Shown in pieces: positions 25,294 to 39,794 of a stretch of 64,000 nucleotides of DNA (position 1 is its first letter; the number at the start of each line of letters is the position of its first letter). Source of the stretch: Allolobophora icterica (lineage: Eukaryota; Annelida; Clitellata; Crassiclitellata; Lumbricidae); contig OY744605.1 in assembly GCA_963556255.1 (NCBI GenBank), forward strand, positions 6,567,122 to 6,631,121, read 5' to 3'. The notes under the pieces are model-generated. The model was not told where the DNA came from, did not search any database, and saw only the letters and a list, made by a program, of their open reading frames with translations. A program made the translations under genes and the position numbers.

Positions 25294-26449
25294 GATCAAA
25301 GCAGTGTTGCCAGTGAGGTTTTTCAGATTTCCCCAGATTTCGTTCCAAAAAATCCCCAGATTTCCCCAGATTATATAAACACAATTTATGAGACATTGTA
25401 ACACTATTTAACAGTAACATACCTATTTACAGTTACATTCAATATATATATTCCTCAAATGAGTGGAATCGAATAAACTGACTTGTTTTTTTACTTCTTT
25501 TATTGTCACTTGTCAATGACTCAAAGTTGTCGGCGAGTCGGCATCCAAGTCGACGACAACTTCTGTTTCGTTAAGATCATATGACTGCTTCACGGACACC
25601 CAGCGTGTTTTACATAGCATCAACGCCTTATGTTTCTGGGCCTAAACTATATCTTGTATTAACTGGAACTGGAGATTTCTTTTACTACTATTCGAAGAAT
25701 AGAAGTAGACATTCTTCATGAAAATTTCAAGACAAGATGGTAGGCGGTTGATGGCAACGTTTGCACAAAGTGCAAATGAATGACAGACAAATGTTTATAA
25801 CTTCAAGCCGCTCAAAATGGGCAATGCTGTAACTGGATCACATAAGCAGCACTGCACTTCGGTGACTTTTTTTGAGCTATTGTGCTGTCTGGAAACATCT
25901 GCTTACTATATTCTATCAAATGATCTGCTTATGTTCAGCATTGTGTTCTGCCATGAAACTTCAAAAGAGCCCGGTCGTCAAGACAAATTGCTAAAGTGGC
26001 GATATTGTTGACGGCTTTTTGAAAAACTTGTTAATGTTCAGAGTTGTGGCGTGCACTACGTACGTTATGTCGTTAACCCGCCACAACTACCTCGCGTTGT
26101 GGCGGGTTAACAGAAATTTCTCATCCATTAACAGAAATTTCAAACTATAACAGGAAATAGAAATACAATCACTAGAATGTCTAGATAGTTGATGACGTCA
26201 TTGAGATGGTTTAAAACAAAGAAGTGCCTTTGGTGGAATGAAAATTATACAGCGCATTATTTTTTACATTCAGTTACAATACATAGAGTCTAATGCTTAG
26301 TGCACACAAAATACATACATTGTCAATGCAAATTTTCAAAATGGTCAAATTTCCCCAGATTTGGCCAAAAAATCCCCAGATCCCCAGACGAAGGCCGAAA
26401 TCCCCAGATCTAGGGAAAAATCCCCAGCTCTGGCAACACTGGATCAAAG
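25294..26449. mobile_element. Non-autonomous hAT element (1,140 bp) with TSDs
   Basis: The element 25302-26441 begins CAGTGTTGCCAG and ends CTGGCAACACTG, a perfect 12-bp terminal inverted repeat of hAT type. It is flanked by the perfect 8-bp duplication GATCAAAG (25294-25301, 26442-26449). Several CCCCAGAT motifs lie just inside each end, all in the same orientation. No transposase frame is present, so it would depend on a relative. Confidence 0.92.
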
Positions 26450-26623
26450 GATATGCGCTTGTCGTAGAATGGCCGTTTTATCGTCTGGATATGGGTCATC
26501 CATAAATAACGTCTTCCTCGATCAAAGGGATCATAAAATATCGCACCCAGAGAGCCAAGCACGCAATCTTGTGACCCAGTTCTCCACGTTATGGACTTAT
26601 ATATGTCAATATGATGTCCATGC

Positions 26624-27262
<639 letters not shown>

Positions 27263-27267
27263 ATTTG

Positions 27268-27378
<111 letters not shown>

Positions 27379-27388
27379 GCCTTTTGCA

Positions 27389-28004
27389 TATGAAGCCTTC
27401 ATCGGAAGAACCACTAGGGTCCATTTTTAACATTTTGAGATATTCACAAAACAAACTTTGAAAGTCTACAAGTATTTTATTTATAAAAATATCGAAAAGA
27501 AATTTAGCATTCAAACGGATGTGTTATGTCTCTATAATATGTAAAAAAAGATATTGATTTTACTGGTAGGTGGCGCCACATTGTAAAGGTTCAAGTTTGC
27601 TGCGTACTGCAATTTGTATGTAAACTTCATTTTTTCGCCTTGAATAGGCCTAGATAGTATTCAATGAGTAATTGCAAATTTGTTCAACAGTAATAAATTA
27701 TTCATAATAGCTCCTGCTATTTAGCTAAAATTAGTATTAAAATGAAATGTTAAAATTTTCTAACTTGTGTGTTTGTAGTTCACGATTCATGCAAGAACCA
27801 CTTAAGTCCAAGGACTCTAGTTGTTCTTACATGAACACTATATTTTCTTCCCATTGTAACTCTGGACTGACGTCAGTTTTCTGAAAAACACACTTGTAAA
27901 TACATGCTCTATACATGCTCTATAGCATTAAGTATCACAAGACACATTTAACTCAAAAATGTCAAAAATGGACTTTAGTGGTTCTTCCGATGAAGGATTC
28001 ATAG
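27389..28004. mobile_element. Small TIR element (616 bp), MITE-like
   Basis: The ends form an imperfect inverted repeat of about 50 bp (CTTCATCGGAAGAACCACT and GTCCATTTTT on the left; their complements at 27952-28004). It has no coding capacity. It sits between the large inverted arms. I could not define a target duplication. Confidence 0.6.
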
Positions 28005-28278
28005 GCCTATATACACAGTAATGTAACTTTTTTCTAGAAAGTGTGGGGGACCAAATTGTGCATCGTTATACAATTATACACATGTATAATAATATACATA
28101 ATATATATATAATATACGCCCTGCGAGGCTGCCGTTTCTACTATAGGGGGACCTATGTATGTTCACTGTAGGCCTACAGCGCAGTGCGGTTGCAGGCGCT
28201 TAATTAAAGAACAGATTATTATTATTATTATTATTATTTTTTTTTTTTATACCCGAGGTAGATATGATCCTTCGGGTT

Positions 28279-28785
28279 GTCTTAAACTATATCCGGAGAT
28301 GTTACTCTGGAACGGCGTATCACTCGACAATTTCTGGCCGCATGAAAGTTCCTATGAAGGCAACTGCATTGAAGCGTTGTATGGTGATTGACAACCGCTG
28401 GAATAGATAGCAAGTCTCTCTTTGGGTCTCCGGTGGTTAAAGCTAGGCCTCTTCCCAAGTCTTTTATAAGGGCCATTCCCTCGTCATTGATAGGGCCTAA
28501 GGTCTCGAAAGCCAGAGGGACAAAAAAATGGTCTGCGCGGATCTGGCTGTACTTGTTGTTTTTTTCTTGTGGCCGCTAGTTCCGCTGCTGCTCCCGATGT
28601 CGCGGACGTTGCATGAAGGTAAGCGGGCGCCACAGTGTCAGTTACGGTGACGTCCCATACAAGACTTCGTCCTCTGCGCCATGGTATCAGCGTAAGTCCG
28701 TCCGGTCGTCTCCCGTCCGTCCTCGACAGCCCAGGTGGTTCCTTGATATTAGGGACGCCCGCTCGTGAGAGGCCTCGGCTTATCA

Positions 28786-28786
<1 letters not shown>
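28279..28786 (-). pseudogene. LINE-type retroelement C-terminal fragment
   Basis: The - strand reads GLSRTDGRRPDGLTLIPW, LVWDVTVTDT and GAAAELAATRK, then after a frame change near 28484 KDLGRGLALTTGDPKRDLL. This resembles a C-terminal segment common in non-LTR retroelement proteins of marine invertebrates. It is frameshifted and truncated; the clade is not determined. Confidence 0.65.
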
Positions 28787-28926
<140 letters not shown>

Positions 28927-29373
28927 GTCACATAGAAATGAGAATACGAGACGCGGTTAATAAACGCACATAGGCCTATAGGACCATTCTTAGTATAGGA
29001 CAAGTTTCTATAGCGCTACTCTAACGCTAAGCGCAGGGCTCTAGCTTATTAATGAGTGCTGCGTCGTGGCAGAGGGGTTGTCCAGAGATGTCAAGGGAAG
29101 AACCGATTCCAGTTGCTAGAGAGACCAGGCAGAGGCTTAACTTTTTCTAGAAAGCGGGGTACCAAATTGTGAATCGTTTCCCTGTTAGACTGTTAAATAG
29201 GCCTATACTATAATGGCGCTCAGTGAATCTACATACAATGATGATGCTGATAATAATAACAATAAAAATAAATATGATAATAATGACAATAAGCGTAATA
29301 GTAAATATAATGACAATAATAAAAATAAATGTAACAATAATCAAATGTAACAATAATCAAAATAGAAATACTA

Positions 29374-29905
29374 ATCTCAAATTACTAAAAAAATAGACGC
29401 GTTTCATTATTGAAGAGACGTGTGTCGATCATAATTGAAGTGACGTAACAATAGGCCCTTCTCCTGATTTAAACCTAATAACAATAGACAGGCTAATTAA
29501 TTATTCATAATTGAAGACGTAAGAAAGGCCTTTATTCTGTAAATCGAAAATTACAAACAATAGACGTGTTTCACAATTGAAACGACGTGACAATTGGCCT
29601 TTATTCTCTAAATTTAAACTTAGTAACATTAATAGACTTTTTCGTAGGCCCTAATTGAAGTGACGTAACAAAGGCCTTTATTCTCTAAATCTAAAATTAC
29701 TAATTCTAGACGTGTTCCATAATCGAAATGGCGTACCTAACAGTTGATAGTCTTTAATTCTCTAACTTTAAACTTAATGACAATAGACTTTTTCATAATT
29801 TAAGTAACGTAACCAAGGCCTTTATTCTCTAAATCTGAGATTAAAAATAATAGAGGTTTTAACAATTGGAATGACGCAACAAAAGGGCCTAAGTCTTTAT
29901 TTTCT
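29374..29905 (-). repeat. Right arm of a ~530-bp inverted repeat
   Basis: It is the reverse complement of 26722-27262. Further related units (TGACGTAACAAAGGCCTTTATTC) continue to about 30,260 without a partner on the left. Confidence 0.85.
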
Positions 29906-30688
29906 AAATTTAGACTTTAAAACATAGGCTTTTTTCATATATAGGCCTAGCTGAAGTGACACGTAACAAAGGCCTTTATTCTCTGAATATAATAGCAACA
30001 CACGTTTTCATAACTGAAGTGACATAACAAAGGCCTTTATTCTCTAAATCTAAAAATGACTAAATGATGTAATGTATTTCATAACTGAAGTGACGTAACA
30101 ATGGGCCTTTGATTTTAAAATTAAAACTTATACAAAAGACGTGTTTCATAATTAAAGTGACGTAAACGGGTCTTTATTATTAAAATTAAAATTTACTAGC
30201 AAAAAATGTGTTTCATAATTGAAATGACGTAACAATAGGCCTTTATTCCAGAGCCGTGACTTTAGTCTAGAAAGTGACGGGTTCCAAATTTCGCATTGTT
30301 TCAGCTTAGCGACTATTAAATAACTAGCGGACCGCAGTGTCAGTTGCATTGTCGTAAATTTTTTTCAATAGGAGCCTAGTTGGAATTGTCGGGGTCTTTA
30401 CATACTTACCATAGAGCGAAGTTTTCTTTTTACTGGATTTACGGAATCCAGTAGACATCCATGGTAGTTCAAATTTAATTCCTGCCCCTTTATTGTACAT
30501 CAAAGAAGGAAATAAATAGCAACTTCATACATAATCCCCAATTACAGAGACGAAACAGTCACAAGATGTCGCAAAACAGTGGATATCTGATGCTTTCATT
30601 AGACACCTTTTAAACTGAACTTCCCAGCACCATATATTCAGCAGACTGCCTTTATCGCTAGATTCAACTTCCATGAATAAGAACTGTA

Positions 30689-31543
30689 TTATAGCCCAGT
30701 GGTTCCCAAAGTATGGTCCGCGGACCGGTGCCGGTCCGCGAGCCCTCAGTTGCCGGTCCGCGAAGTGAGTCAGGAAAAACTACGTTTTCTCGATTGGGTG
30801 TCGCTTCGAACTATCTTCAAAAACACGATTGCCTCATAAATTAAGATTTGTTCTGGAAGTGAATGTAGGCTATATCAGCTATTTTAAACTAAAACTGCCG
30901 AATAAATAGTTTCTCGACGAATTGCTGACAGGTCAAATAGATGTTGTTCACCTTTACTAGAAATTTTGATCGTAACATTTGGGTTTTTTGACCGGCAATT
31001 AGAAACCGGATGTGACGTATCTCTTTCGTCTTTAATGGTCACTGCTTTCGTCAATAGACGCGTCTACTTTTAGGTTTGATATTGTCAGTACAATATATAT
31101 ATAAATATGAAAATTACAAAAATAAAATATAATAAATATATTAATGAAAAGCATTAGCATGAATTATTTATATTTTATTAACAGGATGCAAAGTTTTGAT
31201 TCATATTGGACCAGTGAATATGATATTATTTCGTATCACATTAACTTGCTTACAACTTATTTTATAATTAGAACTGTAGTTAAATTTGTGACATTTTCCC
31301 AATAATATCCGCTCCTTTCAATGTAACTTTATAATTTGTACCAAATTCCAAGATTTGTTTTAGCCTAATTCTCGTTTTTTAAATCTTATAATTAATACAT
31401 CTTTAGTGACTGAGAAAGAAATAAAACTAATAAATTGGGTATCGGTCCTGCTGCAATGGGAAAATTCCTGCCGGTCCGTCGCATTGAAAGTTAATTCCTG
31501 CCGGTCCGTCACACTGAGAAGTTTGGGAACCGCTGTTATAGCC
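30689..31543. mobile_element. Non-autonomous hAT element (839 bp) with TSDs
   Basis: The element 30697-31535 starts CAGTGGTTCCCAAA and ends TTTGGGAACCGCTG, a hAT-type terminal repeat. The flanks are a perfect 8-bp duplication TTATAGCC (30689-30696, 31536-31543). GGTCCG-containing subterminal repeats (GCCGGTCCG) occur at both ends. No transposase was seen. Confidence 0.92.
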
Positions 31544-31635
31544 TATGTAATGGAGTATTTACCTGCAGTGCATATAGGCCTATATGTATCGTTGGTTAAA
31601 ATGCTCTGATCGCCGTCGTGAAGACTGCAGTACTG

Positions 31636-31686
31636 ACGTCACAAACGGTTTCTGTTTCACAATAGAACAGAAACCGTTTGTGACGT
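31636..31686. repeat. Perfect 21-bp hairpin
   Basis: ACGTCACAAACGGTTTCTGTT is followed by nine bases and its exact complement. The stem begins within a TGACGTCA motif. It may be a MITE remnant or a structured RNA; transcription is unknown. Confidence 0.9.
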
Positions 31687-31864
31687 AGCGTTTATCGGCA
31701 GATATTATATGTATAGATTCTAACGACATCGTTTGCATTACAAGCATTATAATTATGATGATGATAATGCTTGGTAATTGTTTTGAATCTTGAGGCTTCC
31801 TCGGACAAAATAATAATGGGCAAAAACAATTGGAATGAAAAGTAGGGGTACGGTACCCTGACCA

Positions 31865-32060
31865 GGAGAGGTTGAGGCAGAGAGCTGCCAAGGCGGGTTT
31901 TGCTGAGGACGAGAAAGCTTGGAAGGCGAAGGATTGGACGGATCAGGGTAGGAATTTTTTTAGAGGTGGGACTTCAATTTGGAGTGGATGGAAGCCCGCA
32001 GGGTGATAGGTAGAGGTAACCGAGGCAGATTGTTGTGATCAGCGGTGTTGGTGGGGTACT
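31865..32060 (+). pseudogene. LINE 3'-end fragment
   Basis: The + strand reads RAAKAGFAEDEKAWKAKDW, then TDQGRNFFR. The following DNA (ACTTCAATTTGGAGTGGA, AGAGG, GAGGCAGA) recurs at 62090-62160. It is probably the end of an ORF2 plus 3' UTR, degraded. Confidence 0.45.
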
Positions 32061-32269
32061 GAGGTGTTTGTTTTACATGAAAATATGCATAAGAATCGTA
32101 GCCTATTAGGCCTATATGCATTATGCATATATGTAAAAAAATGTAGGCCTATAAGTAGGCCAAAGTATATTCTTTATTAACCAATGTATTGCTAATCGCA
32201 CTTTGTATATGTCCTAATTAGCCTATATATTTAAATACACAGGCCCCTATTATACAGTCCTACGTAGGG

Positions 32270-33050
32270 CTTAGGTTAATGGTAATCTGAATGTATACGA
32301 CATACATAATGATATTTAAATACATATATACATACATACGTGACTATGTAAGTCACAAACACACAAACAGGCCAATTGAACCGAATTTGATGACTTGTGG
32401 CAAGTTGGTTATAGAGATCGATTGGATTTTGTCCTTTGAAAGACGTTTTAATGCCTGACCCGAACGATAAAACGCTACGTCCATGACGTAACCGCCATTG
32501 CTCGGACAACAAAGGAAACGGGCGCGTTCCGGACGCATGCAAAAATACGCCCGACCCATATCGCATCTTTCTGTAGCACAGTTTCAATAACACAATTAAT
32601 TCCGCTCCAGATCTCGTGCTGGAGTAACAGCGACATCTGGCGGCGACTGGCAACCATCTTTCACTGGTTCGACAATGAATTTGGACGCAGGGCCGACAGA
32701 CATACTGACGCCACAGTGCTTATGTATTCCTACGCTAGAATGAAAATAGTGCTCGCGGTCACGATAGGCATTGAAAAATCTGGACTCTATGCAAATACAC
32801 AATAGGTTCTATAAATATTTGCATATTCGAATCTATTGTTGTGGAGCGACAGTTTACGGCTCTTGGTCAATGTAGGCCACCTACTGTATTTTTAACAGTC
32901 CAGTATTGATCAACTATGTCCTGCCTTAAAGTCAGTTTTAACTTCATTCGCAAACTCCCAGTCACTTGCACATAACTAGGCCTAATCCTTTGGAAATTAT
33001 TACAATAGAAAATTTCTAGAGATACGTTATAAAACCAATGGCTGCCGGGA
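32270..33050. other. No gene seen
   Basis: Mixed-composition intergenic DNA. Short overlapping open frames lack recognisable domains or convincing splice sites. Confidence 0.5.
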
Positions 33051-33059
33051 TTTTATCCT

Positions 33060-33365
33060 AAACGCGATGAAGAGCTTGAAGAAGAAGAATGCGAAGAAGA
33101 ATGCAAAGAATGTGAATAAGAATATGAAGAATGCGAAACAGAATGCAAATAATGCGGAGAAAAATGCGGAAAATAAGAATGCAAAAAAAGAATTAGAAGA
33201 AGAATGCGAAGAAGAACAAGAATGCTAAGAAGAATGCGATGAAGAAGAAAACTGCGAAGAAGAAGAATGAGAAGACTGTAGAAAAGAATGCGAAGAACGC
33301 AAAAGAAGATTGCGGAAAAGAAGAAGGTATGCGAAGACGAAGAAGAATGCATAGATTGTGAAGAA
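33060..33365 (+). repeat. GAAGAATGC-type purine repeat
   Basis: An imperfect array of GAA/GAAGAATGC units. It gives spurious Phe/Ser-rich frames on the - strand. Confidence 0.9.
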
Positions 33366-33469
33366 GTATTTCGTGGGCGAATCCAGGTAACCAAAGTGCA
33401 TGGGCGGATCCAGAGACCGTGACCCATTTCATCCAAAAATCATGTACGGCCATGGCCGCCATTTTTTAT

Positions 33470-34390
33470 TGGCCAATGAGTGGGCCGTCAAACTGGTTAT
33501 GGCGAAAACAGGTTAAGCCTTTTTGTACTGTTGGTAACTATAAGAGTCTTCAACACGACGAGATCAAATGTTAATAATGTTAATAAAAGTACAGTATTTA
33601 TGCCTGGCAGGTCATAAACAACCTTACAATACGAGGTGCGCTTATCCTTTTCCGTCCATAGATACAAGACGAAGTGCGTTTATCCCTTTCCAGCTTCAGA
33701 TCGCGTGCCTCCTTAGGCTTGTTGGTGTCTAGTGGCTGGCATTGGTTCCCATGTCTTCTAGCGCTCTCTTAAGTAAAACAGAGCATGCAGGCAGGCACGC
33801 AGGCAGGCAGTAATCGGAGTCCGTAGTGGACGCCCAAGGCGACTTGGAGTCTGCTGACCGCGCGTGGACTTCTGATTAATAGTAAAAGTATGCGAATCGT
33901 TCCCATGGATTGCTACTAACTTGATTTGAAAGCAAAATTAATGACCTCCAACACAAACAGATGTACCTTACATCTGTACGAACCGAATAAGATACAGTCA
34001 AAGGCAGCCGTAAACTGTAGTTAAACGCTAAAAAACATCTAAGATGACGTTAAGATACGACCAACATTTGAATTGATTGAATTTCTAACTGCGAGATCCC
34101 ATTTGCGTTATTTACTTTATAAAATTATAAAGTTTAAAAAGCAGCCAGTCACCTTTCAGCCTGTAATAAATGTTTCTACTGGAATCTGGGAGAAATTCTG
34201 AAGATAACCATAAACGTGTAACATGCACATGTAAATGAATTTGCGAAATATTCTTAAAATCACCACAATAATTGTTGATTTTAACCTCTTAATTATTGCC
34301 AAATTAATTTGCAAACGCTTACACCCACTCTACCAACTGAGCGACCCACACTTGTATCAGGCGTTTCTAAGAGAAATCATAATAATTGCA
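33470..34390. other. No gene seen
   Basis: Intergenic DNA with a short GCAGGCAGGCA run near 33,790 and no supported feature. Confidence 0.5.
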
Positions 34391-34864
34391 CCAGCTTATT
34401 CACGAGCGCTGCGTCAATTCTGAGGGGTTGTCCAGTGATACCGAATGAAGACCTGAATCCGATTGCAATGAGATCAGAGAGAGGACGAAACAAATGAGTT
34501 GGGTTTCGGTCGAAATCTATTTGAAGGCAACGGATGGACCAGGGCAGGATTTCTTGAACAAGTGAAACTAAATTTTAAACGTAATTATAATCATAGATGT
34601 ATATCGTACCTCTTTCCCAACTCACCAGAGAGTCAAAATTCGCAAGAAACCACGTGTCGCTCCGTCAAACGAGAGAGGAGTCGAAGCCCCGCAGCCCCAT
34701 CCCGGCGACGCCTTTCTGGTGCATCTTCGCGTCCACATACTATTGGTGGGAGACGTCGACGACGTCTTGGCACAGACGCAGCCGATCGCACGAACGAAGC
34801 AGATCGATCAGATGCAGGGAACGACGACGCACGCTCAACGCTATATACCAGCTGACTGACCGAG

Positions 34865-35115
34865 AGCGCAAAGGCGGCGGGTGTGGTAACAAAGAGGTTT
34901 CATGGCAAAATCGGTTCCGGTTTCGTATTCGTAATCGTAAATTCCAAACTTTTAAAGCGCTATTCAAGAGCTAAGCGCAGGTCTGTGTCGTGTCAGAGGG
35001 GTTTTCCAGAGAGCGCAAAGGTGACGGTTGTGGTATCAAATAGGTTCCGACTTCGTATTCGTAATCGTAAGTTTGAAACTTTTAAAGCGCTATTCTAAAG
35101 TTAAGCGCAGGGCTA
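34865..35115 (+). repeat. Tandem duplication, ~130 bp
   Basis: Two copies share GAGCGCAAAGG, GGTTGTGGTA-like sequence, TTCGTATTCGTAATCGTAA and CTTTTAAAGCGCTATTC, then AAGCGCAGG. The AGCGCT...AAGCGCAGGGC end also occurs at 28998-29042 and inverted at 57180-57235. Confidence 0.8.
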
Positions 35116-35514
35116 AATTGTGTCCATAGGCGGAAGATGGTCAAATAGATCTCTGATTCAGTTGCCCTGGTAGCAACACTTGGTATGGAGCAATACTTTA
35201 GTAAGTGAAAAATATGAAGGCAAGTGGTCACGCAAGCAGTCTACATGGATCGAATGGTAATTGTGAATTTACGACACGCGAATGAACTCATCAGACTCTC
35301 TTTGACTCTTTTCCACAAGTGTTTCAAGACCATTGCTGAGTTCTTTTCTTGGAGTGGAGCTTTATAATAAACGTCAGATTACAATTCTGCCCGATCGTGG
35401 TTTCATTGTGTCTGGTCGGGCGCGCCTTTGATTAGTCTCCCATGAAGTGACGCTATATAAATTTGCAATAACAATTAAAATTACAACATTATGTTAGCCA
35501 ACGTTACCGACGAA

Positions 35515-35945
35515 CCAGATTTCTACTTCTTGTCGGAACTCTTTTTGCCTGGTCCTGATTTGCAATCACACCAGCTCACCCATTCATCGTAGCAAGCGGA
35601 GGCAGCGCCATCGACGGAACAGTGGACCCAATCGCAGGAACTCTTTTTCCAGGTCCTGATTTGCACTGACCCCAGCTCATTCGTTCCTCGTAGTAACCTG
35701 AATAGGCATTGGAATTTGTTTAAAGCACGAAAAATATCACAGTTACAGCCATGTAACAACAAGTACTGTGCTACAGGAGCGAAGATACGCTGACAGCTTA
35801 TACTAACCTCGATCCCCTCTTTCTTGATTATTACTCACTACAAATTAGCCGGAGTAAACAATGAAACGGCGATTCCAATCACAGCACGTATCGGAACTCT
35901 TTCATCCAGGTCCTGATTTTTCCTCACACCAACCCACCCATTCAA
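35515..35945 (-). pseudogene. Tandem degenerate copies of a Trp/Cys-rich peptide exon
   Basis: The - strand has three related segments, near 35890-35940, 35640-35700 and 35520-35590. They encode variants of YDEWVSWCDCKSGPGKKSS. The middle copy needs a one-base shift to stay in frame with the last, and the upstream copy has a stop after SGPG. The spacing of Cys and Trp suggests a small secreted protein, but I do not recognise the family. A CTATTCAG acceptor-like site precedes the middle copy. Confidence 0.5.
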
Positions 35946-36349
35946 CGTCCGTTCGTCCGTTGTTCTACGCCTCGTGGACGAGCCTCAATCGCGGTCGAGA
36001 TGCGCGGCGTCGCGTGCATCCGACGATAAACCCGACCTTTCTGTGAGACGCGCTCGGTCCGGACAGCGATACAGTTAACCGGTATTTGAGGCGCCGAAGA
36101 AGTTCTTACGATTGGATAATTCGAAAGCATGGACTCGTCTGTGTGCGTGATTTCTGCGTTGATGATCGGCGCCATCGATCGAAGGTTTTATGTATTCATG
36201 AACGTGTGCTATAGAAATCACAGCTTATCGACAATCGGTAAGTCGTCGGATCTATACGTGCTTTGCGTTACGTATCGATTGTCATTAGATACATATGAAT
36301 GATGTACGCGGGTATCGACTGTGGAAGTGTTGTGATATGAGAACCAGAA

Positions 36350-36354
36350 GAGGG

Positions 36355-36390
<36 letters not shown>

Positions 36391-36697
36391 CGACGACTAC
36401 GATGATGAAGAAGATGATTAAGGTGAAGGTACTGGAGAAGAAGAGGTTGAAAAAGGAGATGGTAGTGAAGAAGAAGTTAATAATCACCAGAAGATGACGA
36501 TGAAGAAGAATTGATGCTGATTAAGAAGAAGTAGAAGAAGATGATGACGTTGACGACTAAGATGATGAAGAAGAAAAGAGCGATGGAGGAGAAGAAGAGA
36601 TTGAAGAAGGAGATGATTGTGAAGAAGAAGTTGAATAAGAAGAAGATGATGAAGAAGATGGCGATGAATAGGCAGATGATGAATAAAAAGAAGAAAT

Positions 36698-36769
<72 letters not shown>

Positions 36770-36840
36770 CGACGACGACGACGAAGACGATGATGAAAAA
36801 CAGACATTGAGAAGCTGAAGAAGAAAAAGATGACGAAGAA
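36350..36840 (+). repeat. (GAT)n/(GAA)n compound microsatellite
   Basis: GAT runs at 36354-36405 and 36698-36770 are joined by GAAGAAGATG-type sequence. Frames through it encode Met, Asp, His or Ile runs and are not genes. Confidence 0.95.
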
Positions 36841-37107
36841 CGGGAGAAGGATGAAGAAACGGATGATAAAGAACTTAAGATGCGGATGAAGAAGAACAGG
36901 TTGAGTAACGCTATGATAGCGAAGAACATGGGATGATGATGAGCCTGAGGAGATTAGAATTGAATCAAATGGAAAGGAATGGGTTAGAATAGAGTGAGGT
37001 TTGAAAGTTAGCGGTGACATTTTGATGCTTGATTTCCTGAAGACTTTCAGAGTCAGTTGAAATTCACGTCGGCATTCAATCGAATTAAAATGCGATTTAG
37101 AAGAAGA

Positions 37108-37215
37108 AGTCCCTTAAGCTTGTCTTGAGGCAACCATGGTTATGAAGTCCTAGCGACTTCATTTTCTTAGCCTCGGCATACGAGAACGAGTTGCCATTCC
37201 TCTCCCTCGCCGTCT
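37108..37215 (-). repeat. SINE family A, 3' fragment
   Basis: It matches the tail of the family (GCCGAGGCTAAGAAAATGAAG on the - strand, then TTAAGGGACT). The tRNA-like head is missing. Confidence 0.7.
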
Positions 37216-37274
37216 AGGCTGTATAATCTACGTCAATGACTTCTAATGTACAAGTCATCAATCAATGCATGGGT

Positions 37275-37752
<478 letters not shown>

Positions 37753-38284
37753 AACATTTTAGCCGGCGCAGTCACACAGAAATATGTATCTGTGAGATTA
37801 AGTGAGACAGTAATCAAAGATTCTAATCCGTTAGACGGTTATAGAGAAACCAAACCATTTCGAAATGCAACAGATCAGAGAAGACAGAAACGTGGTGACA
37901 ATGGGCAGAGAATTTGAAAGCGATGAGTTTTAAGTTCATCCTTGAACGCGCGGAACATGACAGAGAATTCAAAAGCTTTGGCAGTTTTAGTTCATCCAGT
38001 GTTCAACGCCATCTTGTGGCTGTCAGGATCGTTGACATCGACTTTACATTATTTAATAATAGCGCTGCAATAAAAGAATGAAGTAATAATGTGCATGAGG
38101 TTTTTGAATATGTAATAATGTGTAACGTCATTTAAAGGTGTGTAAGGAGTATTGCAATATGTAACGATATCATGGCTGCCAGGGCCGTTGGCGTCGGCCT
38201 CCTCCTTTCTCCGGACCTGGGACTGGCCCTACCGGGCACTATTCGAAAGGAGTGATGGTCGCGGAGTTATGCCCGCGTGCTGTT

Positions 38285-38625
<341 letters not shown>

Positions 38626-38639
38626 CCCCTTAAATAGCC

Positions 38640-39320
38640 TAATATACCTTATACATGCATATACCTTATATATGGATAACCTTATGTAATATGTATCCTT
38701 ATACAACCTGTATGCATATTATATTAAATACCCTTATATATATCTTATAATTATATCCTCACATAAATACCCTCACATACCTTATACTGCCTATTCATTA
38801 TCGCTTTAAAAATTTCGGTTATCTATAAAACATCGAACATTATTTGCTCGACACAAAAACAGTCGGAGCGGGGAAGACACTATTTGTCAACCTTGGTCTT
38901 GGTCGTATGCAACGAAACAAGACCGTCCTTCAGAGGCCGTCATTACACGCACCTCGCTACGATGCTCTGAATGGGTCCTTCGGGTCCATCGTACCGCCAT
39001 TAACGGTCCGCAAGAATATCCGATTACTGTCCGTTCTGTGCGACCGTATGCGAAACATGGGACTGCAATACTTTTTGTCAGCTATGGACAAGGGCTTTTG
39101 AGAGCTGAAAAAAGCGCTCTATGAAACGCCACGCATATGCAAGACATGATGCAATAACTACGACTGCCGGTAGCGTGGTAAAGTCACGTGACTTATTACG
39201 GTTTTCCGTCGACAGATGTCATCGGTGATGGTGGTGGGGGTTAGGGTTGGTCTGGTGTGGTGCTGTTAGTAGTAGTGGTGGTGGTAGTGGCAGAAGTGGT
39301 AGTGGAGTAGGAGAAGCATA
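38640..39320. other. No recognised gene; one 85-codon frame
   Basis: A + frame at 38844-39101 (LDTKTVGAGKTLFVNLGLG...) ends FLSAMDKGF. It has no start context, splice signals or family I know. A perfect palindrome AGTCACGTGACT lies near 39,182. Confidence 0.3.
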
Positions 39321-39794
39321 TATAGGCGTAGACTCTGGGGGCAGCCGGGGCACGTGCCCCCCAATAATTGAGATGGGCTGTGCACCCAATGCAACAAGTG
39401 TATAATGATTAACAACCCCCCAATATTTTGGACAAGTTTACGCCAGTGGGGAGAAGCAGTATCAGTAGCGTTGTTTCTTTACCGCAAATTCTGTACTGGG
39501 CATCATATATCGTCTTACAACTCATCTTTTCCGAGACGCTGGTTTCCGAAGCCTAATCCTCGAATTTGACTTTAACAACGATTTGGCTTACATGTAGTAG
39601 CGACCATTAACAGAGTGACGCTAAACAAGTTCTTACATGATTATTATTCATCATTATCCACCCAATCCGTTTACCTGAGTATTGCTTCCGGTCTGTAGCC
39701 AGCAATCTGCTACGGTAAAGCCTTCTAACCGAATGTCTAAATCAGTCGACACAGCCGTTCAACCGAACCTGTGTTCGTAATATCCTTTCGTACA

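Noticed and set aside
36477..37020. Ile/Phe- and His-rich frames of 150-178 codons on the - strand
   Set aside because: They follow the GAT/GAA microsatellite and its flank; no conserved segment.
39326..39447. Possible 120-bp MITE with GGCGTA ends and GGGGCACGTGCCCC
   Set aside because: The ends match for only about nine bases and no target duplication was found, so it is too weak to call.
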